A stretch of 64,000 bases of DNA from Notamacropus eugenii (GCF_028372415.1 NC_092879.1:95080241-95144240); one strand, 5' to 3'. Positions 46,466 to 58,615 are shown, counted from the first letter of the stretch. A program made the numbers and translations. Notes: a model not told the origin generated them from the sequence alone.

Positions 46466-47410
46466 GGGGGAGACAGATATTTACGAGTCATGAAATCACC
46501 TTAGAGATATAGGACGGAAAGAAAAAAAGATGGGGTGGGGGCTAGAGAGGAAACAAGTATTTCACAGAAAAGCAGCTATTCCTAAATGATGTAAATCAAG
46601 TAGCCCTTCGTTAATGTTCCCATATAAAGTTCTACTGATTTCCATTTCTTATACCATAATCATTTCACAGAATACATCTACAAACCCAGCCCCCATCCAT
46701 CAATCCTTCCCCTGTAACAAAGAAGCCAAATCTGGCATTATATGCAGCATTCTGCACCCATAGTTCCCCACCTCTCTATCAGAGCAAGGGAAGTCTGTTT
46801 CATTTTCTTCACCTTGGGACCAAGATTTGGCTGCCTTTTCCTATCGCCTGTATTTATTTTCTCATCGTAGTAATCATTATGAAGATTAATTTCCTGGTTC
46901 TTCCTGCTGATTTGCATTAAAGCCTAACATGCTTTCAAGGTTCCTCCCTTTTTCTTGATAGACACATGGCCTGAGCAGACCTAAGTCAGAAGAAGGTATC
47001 TGACAGAGGATGGCCTCCCATCTTCAGCCTGGTGTCAGCTAATCCACTGCCTGTTTCTCAGGTGTCTTGTTTAAGACCAAACTGAGGCAAAGAAATGCTA
47101 ATGTATGAGGACATCATGTCCTAGTATAGCATGCCCTTAGTGACACTCAGAAATGAGCTATCCCTATTTGTATCACTGTCTGTTTCATCCAGGGCAAGGA
47201 TGCTTGTTCCCTTTCCAGGAAACCACCTCCCTAATACCATAGGCATAACTGAGAGACGGGCCCAAAAGAAGTTCATTGTTAGCAACTGGCCTGGCTTGGC
47301 TATGAGCCAGTATCGGTTATGCCAATTATTAGGTGGAGATAGTAAAGTCAGGCTGAGGAGGAAAGAAAAGAGGAGGAAGACTTAACACTGATTTCAGGGA
47401 AGATAACAGT
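46466..47410. other. Unassigned; possible conserved non-coding candidate
   Basis: No gene or repeat recognised. An exact octamer ATTTGCAT (46910-46917) sits near homeodomain-type AT-rich sites (taatcattat, attaat) at 46871-46890. Confidence 0.4.
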
Positions 47411-47411
47411 G

Positions 47412-47670
47412 TAATAGCTGGCTTTTATCAGTAATTTTCAGTCATGTGACCCCACGTAGGTTTTCCTGGCAGAGACGCTGGACTGGTTTGCCATTTCCTT
47501 CTCTAGATCATTTGATAGATAAGAAAACTGAGGCAGACAGGGTGAGGTGACTTGCTCAAGGTCACACAGCTAGGGAGCATCTGAGGTCAGATTTGAACTC
47601 AGGAAGATGATGAGTCTTCCTGACTCCAGGTCCTGCGCTCTTACCCACTGCACCTCTCAGTTGCCTAGTT
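47412..47670 (-). repeat. Mar1-like SINE
   Basis: 'cagtcatgtgaccccacgt', 'ggtcacacagctagggagc' and 'gatttgaactcaggaagat' in reverse. Confidence 0.85.
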
Positions 47671-47674
47671 GGAA

Positions 47675-47830
47675 GTTATATAATGCCCTTATTATCTCCT
47701 GTGAGCCTCCAGTCAACATGGTAAGGTAAGTACTCCAAATATTATTCCCATTTTAAAGATGGGGCAACTGAGGCCCAGAGAGGCCTTCTCAGCTGTAACT
47801 CTATCCATTATACCATACTGCCTCTCCTCT
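47675..47830 (-). repeat. MIR-like fragment
   Basis: 'attcccattttaaagatgg' and 'ggcaactgaggcccagaga' then 'ccattataccatactgcct'. Confidence 0.6.
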
Positions 47831-48150
47831 TCCAGCCCTGATCACTCTTCAAGGTACACTGCTTGTACTTTGATGAATGCGCCAAAGGTATGGCTTTAGG
47901 ACGGGCCCCGGGCCAAGGCATCTTGACCCCTGTAGATGGTCTTCTCTGACAGGTCTCAACTGGAAAGCTGACATTCTCTAAGTGTGAGAGCTATAGTTAT
48001 AACTGTGGAATTTTCCGCAAGTCAGACCTCTTCATAATTTCAGCAGGTACAAATCTGCTCTTAACACTGCTCAAACTACAGAAAGAGGGCAGGGTGGCAT
48101 CAATCAGGAGAAGGAAAGGAAGCCAAGGGGATGATGTCCTTAACATAGCT
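47831..48150. other. Unassigned intergenic sequence
   Basis: No gene or repeat recognised. Confidence 0.45.
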
Positions 48151-48151
48151 G

Positions 48152-48950
48152 TAATCAATGGTTGTTGTTTGTCCTTGGTTCTCAAAGAGGAGGGTGATAT
48201 CATGACATATAAGTGAATCGTTTGTAAGGGAGGGAGGGCTGTGTAAGGTCACCAGCCTCACTTTCTCCTCCACAGTCACCTGGGGCCAGTGGCCAGATAT
48301 GGATCAGGACAACTGGAGATGGATGCAGTGGGAAGCCCTGACTTTTTTAAGGTAAGGTCTTTCTTAGGTCACAGTTTGATTGGGGCAAAACCCATTCAGC
48401 AATTAAAGCTAGGTAAGAAATGAGGCAAATAATGGCCTCTTATCTAGTCAATTTTTTTAAAAAAATCGATGTGTGAGGGGAAGATCCTAGGAGGTTTCTG
48501 GACAAAATTGAAACAACTGCCATTTACACTCACTCTGAACCATCGGGACCCAAACAATGACCACTAAGTGGAGTTTGGTCTGGGACCTATTGTTGGCCAA
48601 TCAGTGAGAGCCAGAGTAAATTGGGTTTAAGGCATGGTTTAGAACTGATTGTGTGACACAGTAGACACTGGCCTAGGACCACTCAGCATAGCATAACCTC
48701 ATCAGAGAAGATGCTGTGTGTGCTCTATGAGTGAAGCAGAACTGAAGTAGCTCAAAAGAAATTCATGATGCATAAATGTAGAGAATCTGCCCCAACTGTT
48801 CACACGGACTGTCTGTGCCCAACCTGTGGGCGAGCATTCCAAGCTTATGTTCGTCTGATCAGCCACAGCTGGACGCACTGTAACTTGACTCGAGCATAGT
48901 GATGTCATTTTGGTCCTCTCTGAGAGTGAAGGACAACGACCAAGAAAACA
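48152..48950 (+). mobile_element. Composite LINE/SINE-derived element with inverted tail ends
   Basis: The left ~190 bases are the reverse of the SINE/LINE tail ('ttgtccttggttctcaaag', 'gagggagggctgtgtaagg'). The right ~400 bases are a plus-strand LINE 3' end whose last codons read CPTCGRAFQAY..LISHS..HC, a Cys/His module, followed by TAG and the tail 'gagtgaaggacaacgacc'. The two outer ends are therefore inverted copies of the same tail. Confidence 0.7.
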
Positions 48951-49174
48951 ATCTAGGTTCTAAACATCAGTATGTCTCAGCTAGTCTAATGGCACTCCCA
49001 GCACAACAGACCATGTACTGACTGTCTCTGCCCTCAACTTCCTTCACATCCTTCGATTTGGGAGCAGGGCAGAGACATCAGTGTTTCGCTGGATCTGTGA
49101 GCCCATTACTGGGAACATACTCGTCACTGATACAGATCATAACTCACTTATGTCTTCTCAACCACGGAAACTCT

Positions 49175-49350
49175 TGTCCAGGGGTAGGGAACCTGCCTAG
49201 ATCTTTAGGTGCAGCTTCTTGACTGAGTCCAAGTTTTACAGAACAAATCCTTTTGTGAATGGGATTTGTTCTATGAAGTTTGGATTCAGCCAAAGGGCCA
49301 CACTTGAGGACCTAGAGGCCCACATGTTGCCTCACCCCAGCTCTTGTCTA
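49175..49350. mobile_element. Palindromic hAT-like non-autonomous transposon
   Basis: Left arm 'caggggtagggaacctgcc' pairs imperfectly with the right end 'ttgcctcaccccagctctt'. The internal arms 'gactgagtccaagttttac' and 'gaagtttggattcagccaa' are also inverted copies. About 170 bases with no coding capacity; a related arm is at 32470-32560. Confidence 0.65.
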
Positions 49351-49830
49351 TGGTCCTTTCATAAATCCTCCAGGGAGGATGTGTTAACACATTGGAGGGC
49401 TTCCTATGGGTCCGTAGTATTTTCCACGTGGGTTCTCCCTCCAATGATCCAGATCACAATCACACCATAACAAAATATGATGAGCAGCCCTGAGGGAGAA
49501 AAGAAAAAAAGCAACAAATGAGTTACTACATCCTTTGCCATGATGTCACAGGGCCAAGGCTGAAGGGAAATTGTCAGATTGAATCCTCCCTCAAGATAAA
49601 GAACATTACTTAAGCAGAAGTGTTCAATATAGAGGCTGCATCTGGCCCTGTTTGCTCCATTCCTTCCTCTACTCCTCTGATAAGAGACAGAAGATCCGTT
49701 TCATGATCTTAAACTAAATTGTTTTCAGTAGATGGAGTGAGGAAACACTCCCAGAAACTCTGGCCTTTGGGGGATTTAAAGGATCCTAGGGCCATAGTAG
49801 TCCAGCCCCCTCATTTTCCAGCATGGAATA
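49351..49830. other. Unassigned intergenic sequence
   Basis: No gene or repeat recognised. Confidence 0.45.
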
Positions 49831-49834
49831 AAGA

Positions 49835-49975
49835 ATAGGGTGGTGACTGCACTTGGAGTAAGAAGACTAGGTTAAAATTTTGATGCTAGAACCCAGGCAA
49901 GTCATTTCAACCTAAGACTCAGTTTCTCATAAGTAAAATGAAGGTGAACTAGACCAGCTACTGCCATTAACTTGT
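49835..49975 (+). repeat. MIR-like fragment
   Basis: 'acccaggcaagtcatttca' and 'tcagtttctcataagtaaa' with 'atgaaggtgaactagacc'. Confidence 0.6.
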
Positions 49976-50006
49976 ATAAATTCCATTTCTTCAGCCCGAC
50001 TGCCCA

Positions 50007-50007
<1 letters not shown>

Positions 50008-50054
<47 letters not shown>
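50008..50054. repeat. (CA)n microsatellite
   Basis: About 23 uninterrupted CA units. Confidence 0.95.
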
Positions 50055-50058
<4 letters not shown>

Positions 50059-50394
50059 TCTCTGTGAACAAAGTGGAAGCTTGGCAGGAATTGCTCTCAG
50101 AACAATCCAGATTCCCTCAAATTACTCGAGGACCTAGGTTGCCAACCTGGCAGCCCATATTGCTCCAAATCATTGGATGATGCCCAAATCTTTTCTTTTG
50201 TTTACCAAATGTTTAGGGAGAGCCTATGGGATCATATACCCTATGGGGGTATAAAGTATACCTCCCAGAACTGCAAAATCCAGAGGTTTTTATAACACTT
50301 TTATAGCTTGAAATTGCATTAAGACTTTTGGGACACAGGGCATGGTCCATACCTCAAGAATGTGATTACATTGTAAACTTGTGAGGCATTGGGG

Positions 50395-51130
50395 AAGCCT
50401 TCAAAGGACTTCAAGCTGAAAGTTCACTTGTCCAGAGAGTGGTTGGAGGCCTGGAAAGGAGGAAATTACTGGAGAGAATATGTGAAGGCCCACAAGATGA
50501 TAGCATCGGTTCCCATCTAGATGGATGTGTTAGAATGGTGGTGCCATTCATGGCGATACAGCCAAGAGGCGGGGCCAGTGTTTGGGGGAGAGAGGATAAG
50601 TTTAGTTTTGAACATGCCCAACTTAGGAGGGGCTGTCCAGCAAGCAAATAGAAATGTGGGTCTGCAGCTCAAGGGAAAAGATGAATAAAGATAGATATAG
50701 ATATAGATTTGAGAGTTATAGTGATGATAAGTAAGACTGTGATAATGAATGAAATCGCCATGGGACAGAGTGCAAGGAGAACAGAAAAGAGTGACATGAC
50801 AGTCAAGGAAGGAGAGCGATTCGGGAAAAAAGGAGGTGGTCCACAGAGTCAATTTCTAAAGAGAAGTTAAAGAAGGAGACCTGGGGGGAAAGGCCATTGG
50901 ATTTGGTGACTGAGAGGTCATTTTAACCTTTGAGAAAGCAGGTGCAATAGATAGCCATAAAGAGAAAAATAAATGAGGGAGGAGGAAACAGAAGTAGCAA
51001 ATGTAGAATACTCTTTCTAAAAGTTTGTCAGTGAAGGGAAGAAGAGGGCGAGGCCAATAGCTCAAGGAGGTAGGAGGGCCTACAGAGGGTTTGGGGAGAC
51101 AGGAGAGGTGCAAATTTTGTTTTAGATTTC
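50395..51130 (-). mobile_element. L2 LINE RT-region fragment
   Basis: 'gttttgaacatgcccaact', 'aggccattggatttggtga' and 'gcgaggccaatagctcaag' match reverse L2 ORF2 blocks as at 9900-10560. Confidence 0.7.
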
Positions 51131-51520
51131 ATTGGTCTCTGAATGAAGGATGAGCAACAAACAAATATTGTTTGAAATGTTTATTGATCCATGAGGACTT
51201 CATCCAGGAAATGAGTGGGCCCCTTTGCAGGAACCTTCTGAAGAGATTCTGCATCTGAGACTGGCCTCCTTGTGTGTATTTCAGGGATCCACAGAGCAAA
51301 ACGAGTGGAGAGTTTTCGGTTCTGTTGTTTGAGACTGTAATTGGACAGTCGGTTATCTGGAATATTTCCTTTACAAAGCAGATCAGTTTTTTTGACACAA
51401 CTTTTGCTTGTTCATGGACTTATATGCCTGTCACAAGAATGGAAACTAAGAAAGATCATACAGATTTGGGGTTCTTAGATACTGGTGCCTAACAATTCAC
51501 CTAGATCAACTATGGTTTTT
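51131..51520. other. Unassigned intergenic sequence
   Basis: No gene or repeat recognised. Confidence 0.45.
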
Positions 51521-51524
51521 TTTT

Positions 51525-51768
51525 CTTTTTGTTATCATTCAGTCGTCTCCAGTTGTGTCCAACTCTCTGTGGCCCCATTTGGAGTTTTCTTGACAAAAAT
51601 ACTGGAGTGGTTTGCCATTTCTTTATCATTTGAGGAAACTAAGGCAAACAGGGGGGAGTGACTTGTTCAGGGTCACACAGCTAATAAGTTCAAAGGCCAG
51701 ATTTGAACTTAGGAAGATGAGTCTTCCTGACTCCAGGCCTATCCACTACACCACCGAGATGCCCCCTT
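51525..51768 (-). repeat. Mar1-like SINE
   Basis: 'ttgtgtccaactctctgtg', 'agtggtttgccatttcttt' and 'gggtcacacagctaataag' with a degenerate head 'ccaccgagatgcccc'. Confidence 0.85.
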
Positions 51769-51844
51769 CTTTCTTTTAAGCAAACTAAACTGCTTGATTT
51801 ATTGTGACATGAGTCTAGATACCTTCTCTGAGGTCCTTATGATA

Positions 51845-52030
51845 AAGTCAACCAGTCAATAGGCATTTATTAAGTGCTTACTATCACTATGGGAAGTGCT
51901 GGGGATCCAAATTCAGTCAAAAACAATCCCTATCCTTAAGGAATTTCTAATCTGATGGAGGAGACAATGCACAAACAACTCTTTACAAACTGTACGCAAC
52001 CAGCTGGAGATAATTAACAAGAGATGGTTC
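51845..52030 (-). mobile_element. L2 LINE 3' end
   Basis: 'ggcatttattaagtgctta', 'gtgctggggatccaaattc' and 'aatctgatggaggagacaa'. Confidence 0.8.
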
Positions 52031-52805
52031 TAGCAGTCAAGTTTTCCCAGAAACACTGAGTAATCAATCCCAAGTGCTCAATCCTCTTTTAGGAATCCCT
52101 CACCTCTTTGGTAACCTGCTTGTCCTAATGTATTTGGTCTTCCAGTTCAATTCCTAATGTGTTTCAGGGGTCCCTGGAAAGATTATGGGTAGCCCATGGG
52201 TGTCAGCAACCCAAAGAAATTTTGCTGTTAGGACTAGTCTTGGTCTACATGTGTTAGAACCTAACAGAGAGGCTCCTCTTTTAATGACAGACAGAGAGAA
52301 GGAGAGCATTCCTCTCCACCCCCCCCAAAAAAACAACAACCAGGTCTCATTTGTTGTAGCTTCTGGTACCCAACTGAAGCCAGAGAAGAAGAGTTGTTTA
52401 ATGGAAGAGGGAGAAGGTGAGAAACTCAGAGCTCTCTGAGCCCAACACAAGCATCAAGACGAAGTGGTTTGTTTTCTCACCGTAAGGGGAAGGGGAGTGA
52501 CTTCCAGATGACTCCAGGTACCTCTGTGAGAACCAGACTTTCCTTCTGAAAGCGAAAGCTTGATTTTCCTTCTCTTTTCCTTTTATTTATTAACTTTGGA
52601 TTGGTGAAGTTCTTTGCAAAAGCCCTAAGACAAGTCATAATCTGTAAGAGCTTTGTAAAATGATGCCTAACCACAGCCTTGGAAGTAAGTCTGAACCCTA
52701 GACCCACCTGCTAGGGTAGGCCTGGATATTTGTGGAAGAGTATTCATTTCTGGATTGTTTGTGTAGTGTGCCACATGGAATTTGGAAACAGAACAATGCA
52801 ATAAA
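52031..52805. other. Unassigned intergenic sequence
   Basis: No gene or repeat recognised. Complementary open frames at 52154-52450 / 52185-52439 show no motif. Confidence 0.45.
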
Positions 52806-52809
52806 ACCC

Positions 52810-54106
52810 ACCCATCATTGATCTGCAAATGTTTGACTTGAGGGACATATTTACACCCTCACTTCCCCAACTCCGTTGGTGTAGTCATATGGCCCATTAT
52901 ATTTGTAATGTTTTCTAATATCGGATCTTCTCTATTCCTGATATGAATCCAGTGGGGTTTTAGAGCATAATCTTTTTTACATGTTGCTCTAACAAACATT
53001 TTAGTTAGATTTTTGTGTAGATATTGACTGGAGATGCTAGTCTTTAATTTTCTTTCTCTGCTTTGTCTCTAATTTAGAGGACTGTATTTGTCTCATACAA
53101 GGTGTTTGGTAGGATGTATTTTTTTCCACTGATTTTGTAAACAATCTGCATAATATTGTAATTAGTTGCTCTTTGAATGTTTTATAGAATTTGCTTGTAA
53201 ATCTATCTGAACCTATTTTTCCCCTTTTGTAGCTTCTTCAACAGCTTTTTTCTGAGATTGCATTACCTAAATTCTCTGTATTTTATTCTGTTCATCTTGG
53301 TATTTTATATTATTGTAAAGTTTCAATTATTTCTTTTAAGATAATAGGTTTTTGGCATGTAATTGGGCAATGTTTCTAATTGTTTCTTTTATTTCATCTT
53401 TATCTCTTATGAATTCCCCTTTTTCATTTTTTAATATGATAGTTTAGTTTTCCTCTATTTTTAATCAAGTTACATAACAATTTAACTATTTTATTTTTGT
53501 TTTCAGAAAACTGCTTCTAGTTTTATTTATCAGTTCAATATTTTTATTCTCAATCGTTTATCTGTTCTTTGATTTTCAGACTTTTTGGTTTTGTGTTCAG
53601 TTGACTTTTAAAATTTTGTCTTTTTCTAATTTTTTAGTCTCATTCACAGTTCAATGAACTGCTCTTTGTTTTGTTCATCGAAGTGTTTAGGGGCATAAAT
53701 TTTACCCTGATGAATATTTTGGCTGCATCTCCAAAGCTTTGATATATTCTCATCATATTTTTCTCTGATGAAATGAATTTTGACAATTTTTTTCTTTGAC
53801 TCATTTTTTTACTATGTGTAATTTAGTCTCTCTCTAAATTTAAATCTTTTCCCCAAATACCTGTTATTGGTAATAATTGTATGTGGTCAGTAAAAGACTT
53901 GTTTGAGATTTCTGCTCTCCTGCATTTGTTTTAGCTTTGATGCATTAGCCCCCCGGCCCCTGACAACCTCTAGCTGTACTTATTGTGTAGTTATTCTCTT
54001 CTGCTGGGTTTCCATCTTGGGTTTCTTTTAACCCTTAGAATTTCTCCATTATATTCCAAGGTTCCTTTTTTTTACTCACATCTGGGCCAGCCTCAGTGCC
54101 TGGATT
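52810..54106 (-). mobile_element. Decayed L1 ORF2 with HAL1-like 5' end
   Basis: T-rich reverse ORF2 phrases: 'gacttttggttttgtgttca'-like 'tttttggttttgtgttcag', 'gctgcatctccaaagcttt' (counterpart of the L1 'tcccaaaagtt' region) and 'gtatgtggtcagtaaaaga'. At 54000-54106 the sequence resembles the 5' UTR side of the 41255-42600 element, so ORF1 is largely missing between them. Confidence 0.65.
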
Positions 54107-54290
54107 GATATTTTGCCATTTCCTTCTCCAGCTCATTTTACAGATGAGGAAACTGAGGCAAACAGGGTTAAGTAACTTGCCCAGGGTCACACAGTTAGTA
54201 AGTGTCTGGGGCTAGATTTGAACTCAGGAAGGGGAGCCTTTCTGACCCCAGGCTTGGTACTCTTTCCACTGTGCCACCTAGCTGCCCATA
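54107..54290 (-). repeat. Mar1-like SINE, tail truncated
   Basis: 'cagctcattttacagatga', 'ccagggtcacacagttagt' and head 'gtgccacctagctgccca'. Confidence 0.85.
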
Positions 54291-55700
54291 TATATATTAA
54301 GAATCGTAGCTATAAAACATTCCCCTAGCTCTCTCACAAATGCACACAACATCCTTGGGAAGAGTTGGTCTAAATTTAGAAATACAACAGTAGTGAAGTG
54401 CATGTGGAGAGAACACAGGTGGCAAAAGCAACTCACCTGTCTGGTATTACAGGGCCTTGCTAGCCCTTCTCTCTTCCAGAAATCCTCATGCTACTTCTTC
54501 ATAGAAGTGACTTTTCTACAGGATTCATTTTATTTTTTCAGCTTTTCTTTTGTATTCCTTCTCACTTGTTAGGGGAATCTTCCCGTTTCTCTTGCCCTTT
54601 CCTCTGCTTTTAAGACCTCTGAGGCTAGACTTCTGGGTGGCCTCAGTGTCATTGCATATGGAATATGGGAGTCATCTGGGCCCAAGTCTCTGTCCGTAAC
54701 CTTTGACAATAGAAGACTGACCTCAGGTGAGCTTCTTACCGCTGGTCACCTTTCTTTCTGGCCTGCTAGTCTGTTCTCTTCTAACCTGTGACTTGGCAGG
54801 TTATTCATGGTGCATCCGTTCTCCTTCCCTGAGACTTCTGCTCATCTTCCCCTCCTCCTTTCCTTCAAATGGCCAGGTAGAACCAATTTCCGAAGCCTCC
54901 AACTCTGCAAGAAGCAGCAGACACTGCCATGGAGAAAGGTGGTCCCTCCAGCTGGTCCCGGCTTCACAAACCTACAAGACCACTCGTTGTCCTAGGCATG
55001 AGAAATCGATAAGGTGTAGGCACACGGAACCAAACCTCTAAGGAGTCAGTGGGGAAACTTTGCTCTTGAGGAATTGGCTTTGATCTGGCACATAGCAGCT
55101 TCCTTTTGAAGTCTGCAGGTGTGAGATGTTTTTAGAAAGCAACTATTCAATCATCTTCCTGATTCCATGATCTACTGTGTGCCTATTTTCAGAGAAAGGG
55201 AAAAAGCTAGCCAAGAGGGCAAGACAGAAGATGAAAGAAGGCGTCGTGTATGAAGTGTAAAAAGAAAGGATGAGGGTGAGGCTCCATGATGAGGTATTAG
55301 TCTCAGGCAGTAGGAGAGAAAGGAGAAGGAGTGAATGAATCAGTGGGTGAAGATAAAGAGAAATCCTGCAGGTGGCGAGACTGGAAGTTGAACAGGGCTC
55401 ACCTCAGTGAGAAGCAACATGACCACTTGGGTCTAGTTTAGTAACAGCATACAGGCACATTCTTGCATCCCTCCTCCTTGCAAAGGGCTCTTGTTCAACA
55501 TTCTTTAACAGTTTGCAAAAGTCTTGATTCACTTACATTGGAAGATGATTCTGTCCTGGTTGGGCATTTGTACTCTGGGAAATGACAGAGCGGGAAGGCA
55601 TCACTTCTGTATCTATTTTGCAGACTTTGGAGTAGCCAGGAAGCGAGTTTGTATTTTGGCATCTCCTCAGGATGAGAGATTGGAGCTCTCAGACACTTGA
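54291..55700. other. Unassigned intergenic sequence, about 1.4 kb
   Basis: No gene or repeat recognised. The open stretch at 54727-55041 starts with a hydrophobic segment but has no ATG at its stated left edge and no motif, so it is not called. Confidence 0.5.
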
Positions 55701-55704
55701 AAAT

Positions 55705-55870
55705 CCACAAAGCACTTCTCTCCTTCTAACCTTATGAGGCAGGTAATTCAAGGATTGCACATCATAGATGAGGAAACTTTGAGGGAGGATCAGTAACTTG
55801 CCCAGAACTACCCAGCTAGTAAGCAAGAATTAAACCTAGCTCTCCTGACCCTAAAACCAGAAGTCTCCAC
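55705..55870 (-). repeat. MIR-like fragment
   Basis: 'atcatagatgaggaaactt' and 'acttgcccagaactaccca' with 'aaacctagctctcctgacc'. Confidence 0.65.
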
Positions 55871-56860
55871 AATCCTACTTTGCTTCTCTTTATTTGACCA
55901 TTAGCCCTACTCCAGGAATTTGCGTAGCATTATATTATAACTCAATAGCATCCTTGGAAGGACTTTAGAGAGTCATAAATTTATACTATTCTTGGCTGTC
56001 CAAATATTTGATGGCCAACTTGTATGAATTTGTGTCTAGTTGGAGGGAAAAAATCTGAAATTCAGTCTGTGCTTTTAATAAAAAAATAAAATAAAATAAA
56101 CACGTGGAAAGTACTTCTGCCCAATGGAACCTGGCTGACGTTGGCATGGCTGCATGAATAACTGTTTAGCTGCCATCTTGTGGCAAGCTATAGACATGGC
56201 AAGAACCTCAGAAACCCAGTAGACAGATGGAATCAGAGACTGGAGTGCTCATTAAGCCCAAGCTTCTCATTTTACAAAGGGAGAAACTGAGACCCAGAGA
56301 GATAAAGCTGAAAGCCCCACTCTCCAGGGCATATTTCATTCTCCAAATCAGGGAGTTTTGTTTTTATTTCTTTTTAATTGCTGCGTTTTTCAGTAGTTTT
56401 CTCCAGTTTTAAAATGAGGGAATTGGACTGAAGGATGTTCTCTCCTTTCAGGGCTGAAATACTTTCTGCACTTTTCTTTTTTCACCTTGGATTGGGTGAG
56501 TTAAACATTTACCCAGAACCATAACTAGGAAGAGCTAACTCGGGCTTTGTCCTAGGGTGCCAAATATAGAGGAAACTGAGTTTAGAGCAATCTCATAGCA
56601 CTTTCAGGCTCTGGGCACCATAGGAACACCAAATTAGCACAGATAATCAGTTAAGATAGGAATATATCAGATAGATTCAGGTAAGTTCTTGCCTTGCTCC
56701 ACTTTCTTCCCCCTCTCCAGATCTTCTGTCAGGGATGCTGAGGTTTCTACATCCTCCCAGCAAGACAGTGACCTCCCTGCTCTGTTTTGATGTCCTTAAT
56801 GCTAAGAAAGTGCACAATATTGTAACAAGACGATCTCCATGTCAGAGATTCCCCTCAGTT
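55871..56860. other. Mostly unassigned
   Basis: An A-rich (AAATA)n tract lies at 56078-56101. A short reverse MIR-like core piece is at about 56260-56310. No gene seen. Confidence 0.45.
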
Positions 56861-56864
56861 TCCT

Positions 56865-57125
56865 TCAAGATGGAGATGCAATGTGGTATAGTGGAATGAG
56901 TGCCGGATTTGGAGTTGGAAGACACCTGGACAAGATATCTACTTAGATGTGTGATCCTGGACAAGTCACTTTACCTTCATAATGCTCAGTTTCCTCATCT
57001 GTTCACTAAGGATAACAGTACTTGTACTACCTACCTCCCAGGGTTGTGGTTGTGAAGTTCTAGGGGCAGCGAAGGGAGAGGATAATGAACTTAAAAGTGA
57101 CATAGAAATGCTAGTCATTGTTCTC
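56865..57125 (+). repeat. MIR SINE
   Basis: 'atgtggtatagtggaatga', 'gatcctggacaagtcactt', 'cagtttcctcatctgttca' and 'cctcccagggttgtggttg' in MIR order. Confidence 0.85.
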
Positions 57126-57130
57126 AGTCT

Positions 57131-57222
57131 CTGTGTGTATGTGTATGTGTGTGTATGTGTATATGTGTGTATGTGTATGTGTGTGTATGTGTGCATGTGT
57201 GTATATGTGCATATGTGCGGGT
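57131..57222. repeat. TG/TATG microsatellite
   Basis: About 90 bases of interrupted TG and TATG units directly after the MIR. Confidence 0.95.
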
Positions 57223-57554
57223 GTCCCAGCTTAAAATAGACAGACAATACATTGAAGTGTTGTATCTTACATTCATCTGGTGACCTCACTTCCCACTGCT
57301 AAGGGTAGCCCTGTCCCACAAAACCCCCTTGCCTATTGACCTGCATGTGTGGGTTATAATCAGTCTCACTTTTAGTTTAAAAGTATAGAAAGCGCCCCTG
57401 CTTCCATGAACTTTGTCTTGCCTGTCTTGCCTCCAGCCCCGCTCTTTCCCTGTTAGCCTGTCTTGCAAGGTCTGACCACACTGCCCCTCCCAGCCCAGGA
57501 CCCACACTCTAGCTGTCTCTTGCCTCCATCCTTTGTACAAGCTGTCTCCCTGCA

Positions 57555-57875
57555 CATGCCTACACTGCTGTCCCTCCTTACCTCTGCTTTCTGGAACCCC
57601 TAGCTTTCTTTGGGGCTCAGCTCAGTGGCCCCATTTAACCCAAGGCCTGCCCTCATTGTTACCATTCTCTCCAACCTCTGCCTCTTCCCTAGTTATCTTG
57701 TGTTTATTCTGGGTATATTTGTCATTAGTCATCTGTACATGTTTCCTCAGTAAAATGTAAGGTCCTCAAGGGCAGGGATCATTTCATTGTTTTTTTGGCT
57801 TTCTGGGCCCTAGCCTGGTGCCTGAGCCATGGTAGGCACTTCATAAACTCATACTAAATTGGACTGAACTACTGT
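57555..57875 (+). mobile_element. L2 LINE 3' end
   Basis: 'cattctctccaacctctgc', 'aaaatgtaaggtcctcaag', 'ggcagggatcatttcattg' and 'tggtaggcacttcataaac'. Confidence 0.8.
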
Positions 57876-58190
57876 CTGGGTTCTGATGTTTGCTCTTTCA
57901 AGTTATGCTCAGGTTTTGGCTTAGAGGACCAGCACCCTAGCTCCTGTGTCTGGGCTTCTCCTCCAAATCTGGGCCTTCAGCCCTCCATCCTGCAGCCTGA
58001 GCATCATGTCCTCTGGGGAGCTTACCCCTGTGACCTCACATTACACCTTCCCCACCCTGGTATGTACCCCAGATCCAGGGCCTCCTCCCAGCTTGTTCAG
58101 ACGGGGTCCAACCCCCGAATTTTGGATGTGAGCTATTTACCTCCATCTCTGCATTTCTTCCTTCCTTCCTAGCACCTCTAATAACAGCAA
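57876..58190. other. Unassigned intergenic sequence
   Basis: No gene or repeat recognised. Confidence 0.45.
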
Positions 58191-58194
58191 AGAA

Positions 58195-58615
58195 ACTGAA
58201 ATTGGATATGAATCCCAGCTCAGACACTTACTAACCCTGTGACCTTGGCAAGTCCTTTACCCTCCCACAGACTTCAGATTCCACATCAGTACAATAAAAC
58301 TCATGCCCGTTCTCGAAGTAAGGTTCAAAGCCAGAAACCATAGATGTCCAAAGTGTTCTCTGAACTATCCTGTATAAAGGTAGAGTATAATCTGTATCAG
58401 GGATCAGAAGTCCAACTCTGAGTCTTTGCACTGCCCTTTACTAATGATGGGCCTCAGTTTCCTCCTTTGTGAAATGAAGGGATTAGATGAGCTAAGGTCC
58501 TTTCCTGCTCTAAATATTTGATCCTCTGATCTTTTTATATTGAGGCAAACATCCCCTGTCCTTAGGTGTTTACCATGTGCCAGATACTGGGCTATTTTCT
58601 GGGGACACAAGGAAC
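58195..58615. repeat. MIR-like pieces and a short L2 tail
   Basis: Plus-strand MIR phrases at 58217-58300 ('ctaaccctgtgaccttggc') and 58445-58500 ('ggcctcagtttcctccttt'). A reverse L2-like tail is at about 58560-58615 ('accatgtgccagatactgg'). Confidence 0.55.

Noticed and set aside
54727..55041. 104-codon frame with a hydrophobic start, considered as a membrane or secreted protein
   Set aside because: The left edge is not an ATG codon and nothing else supports a gene.
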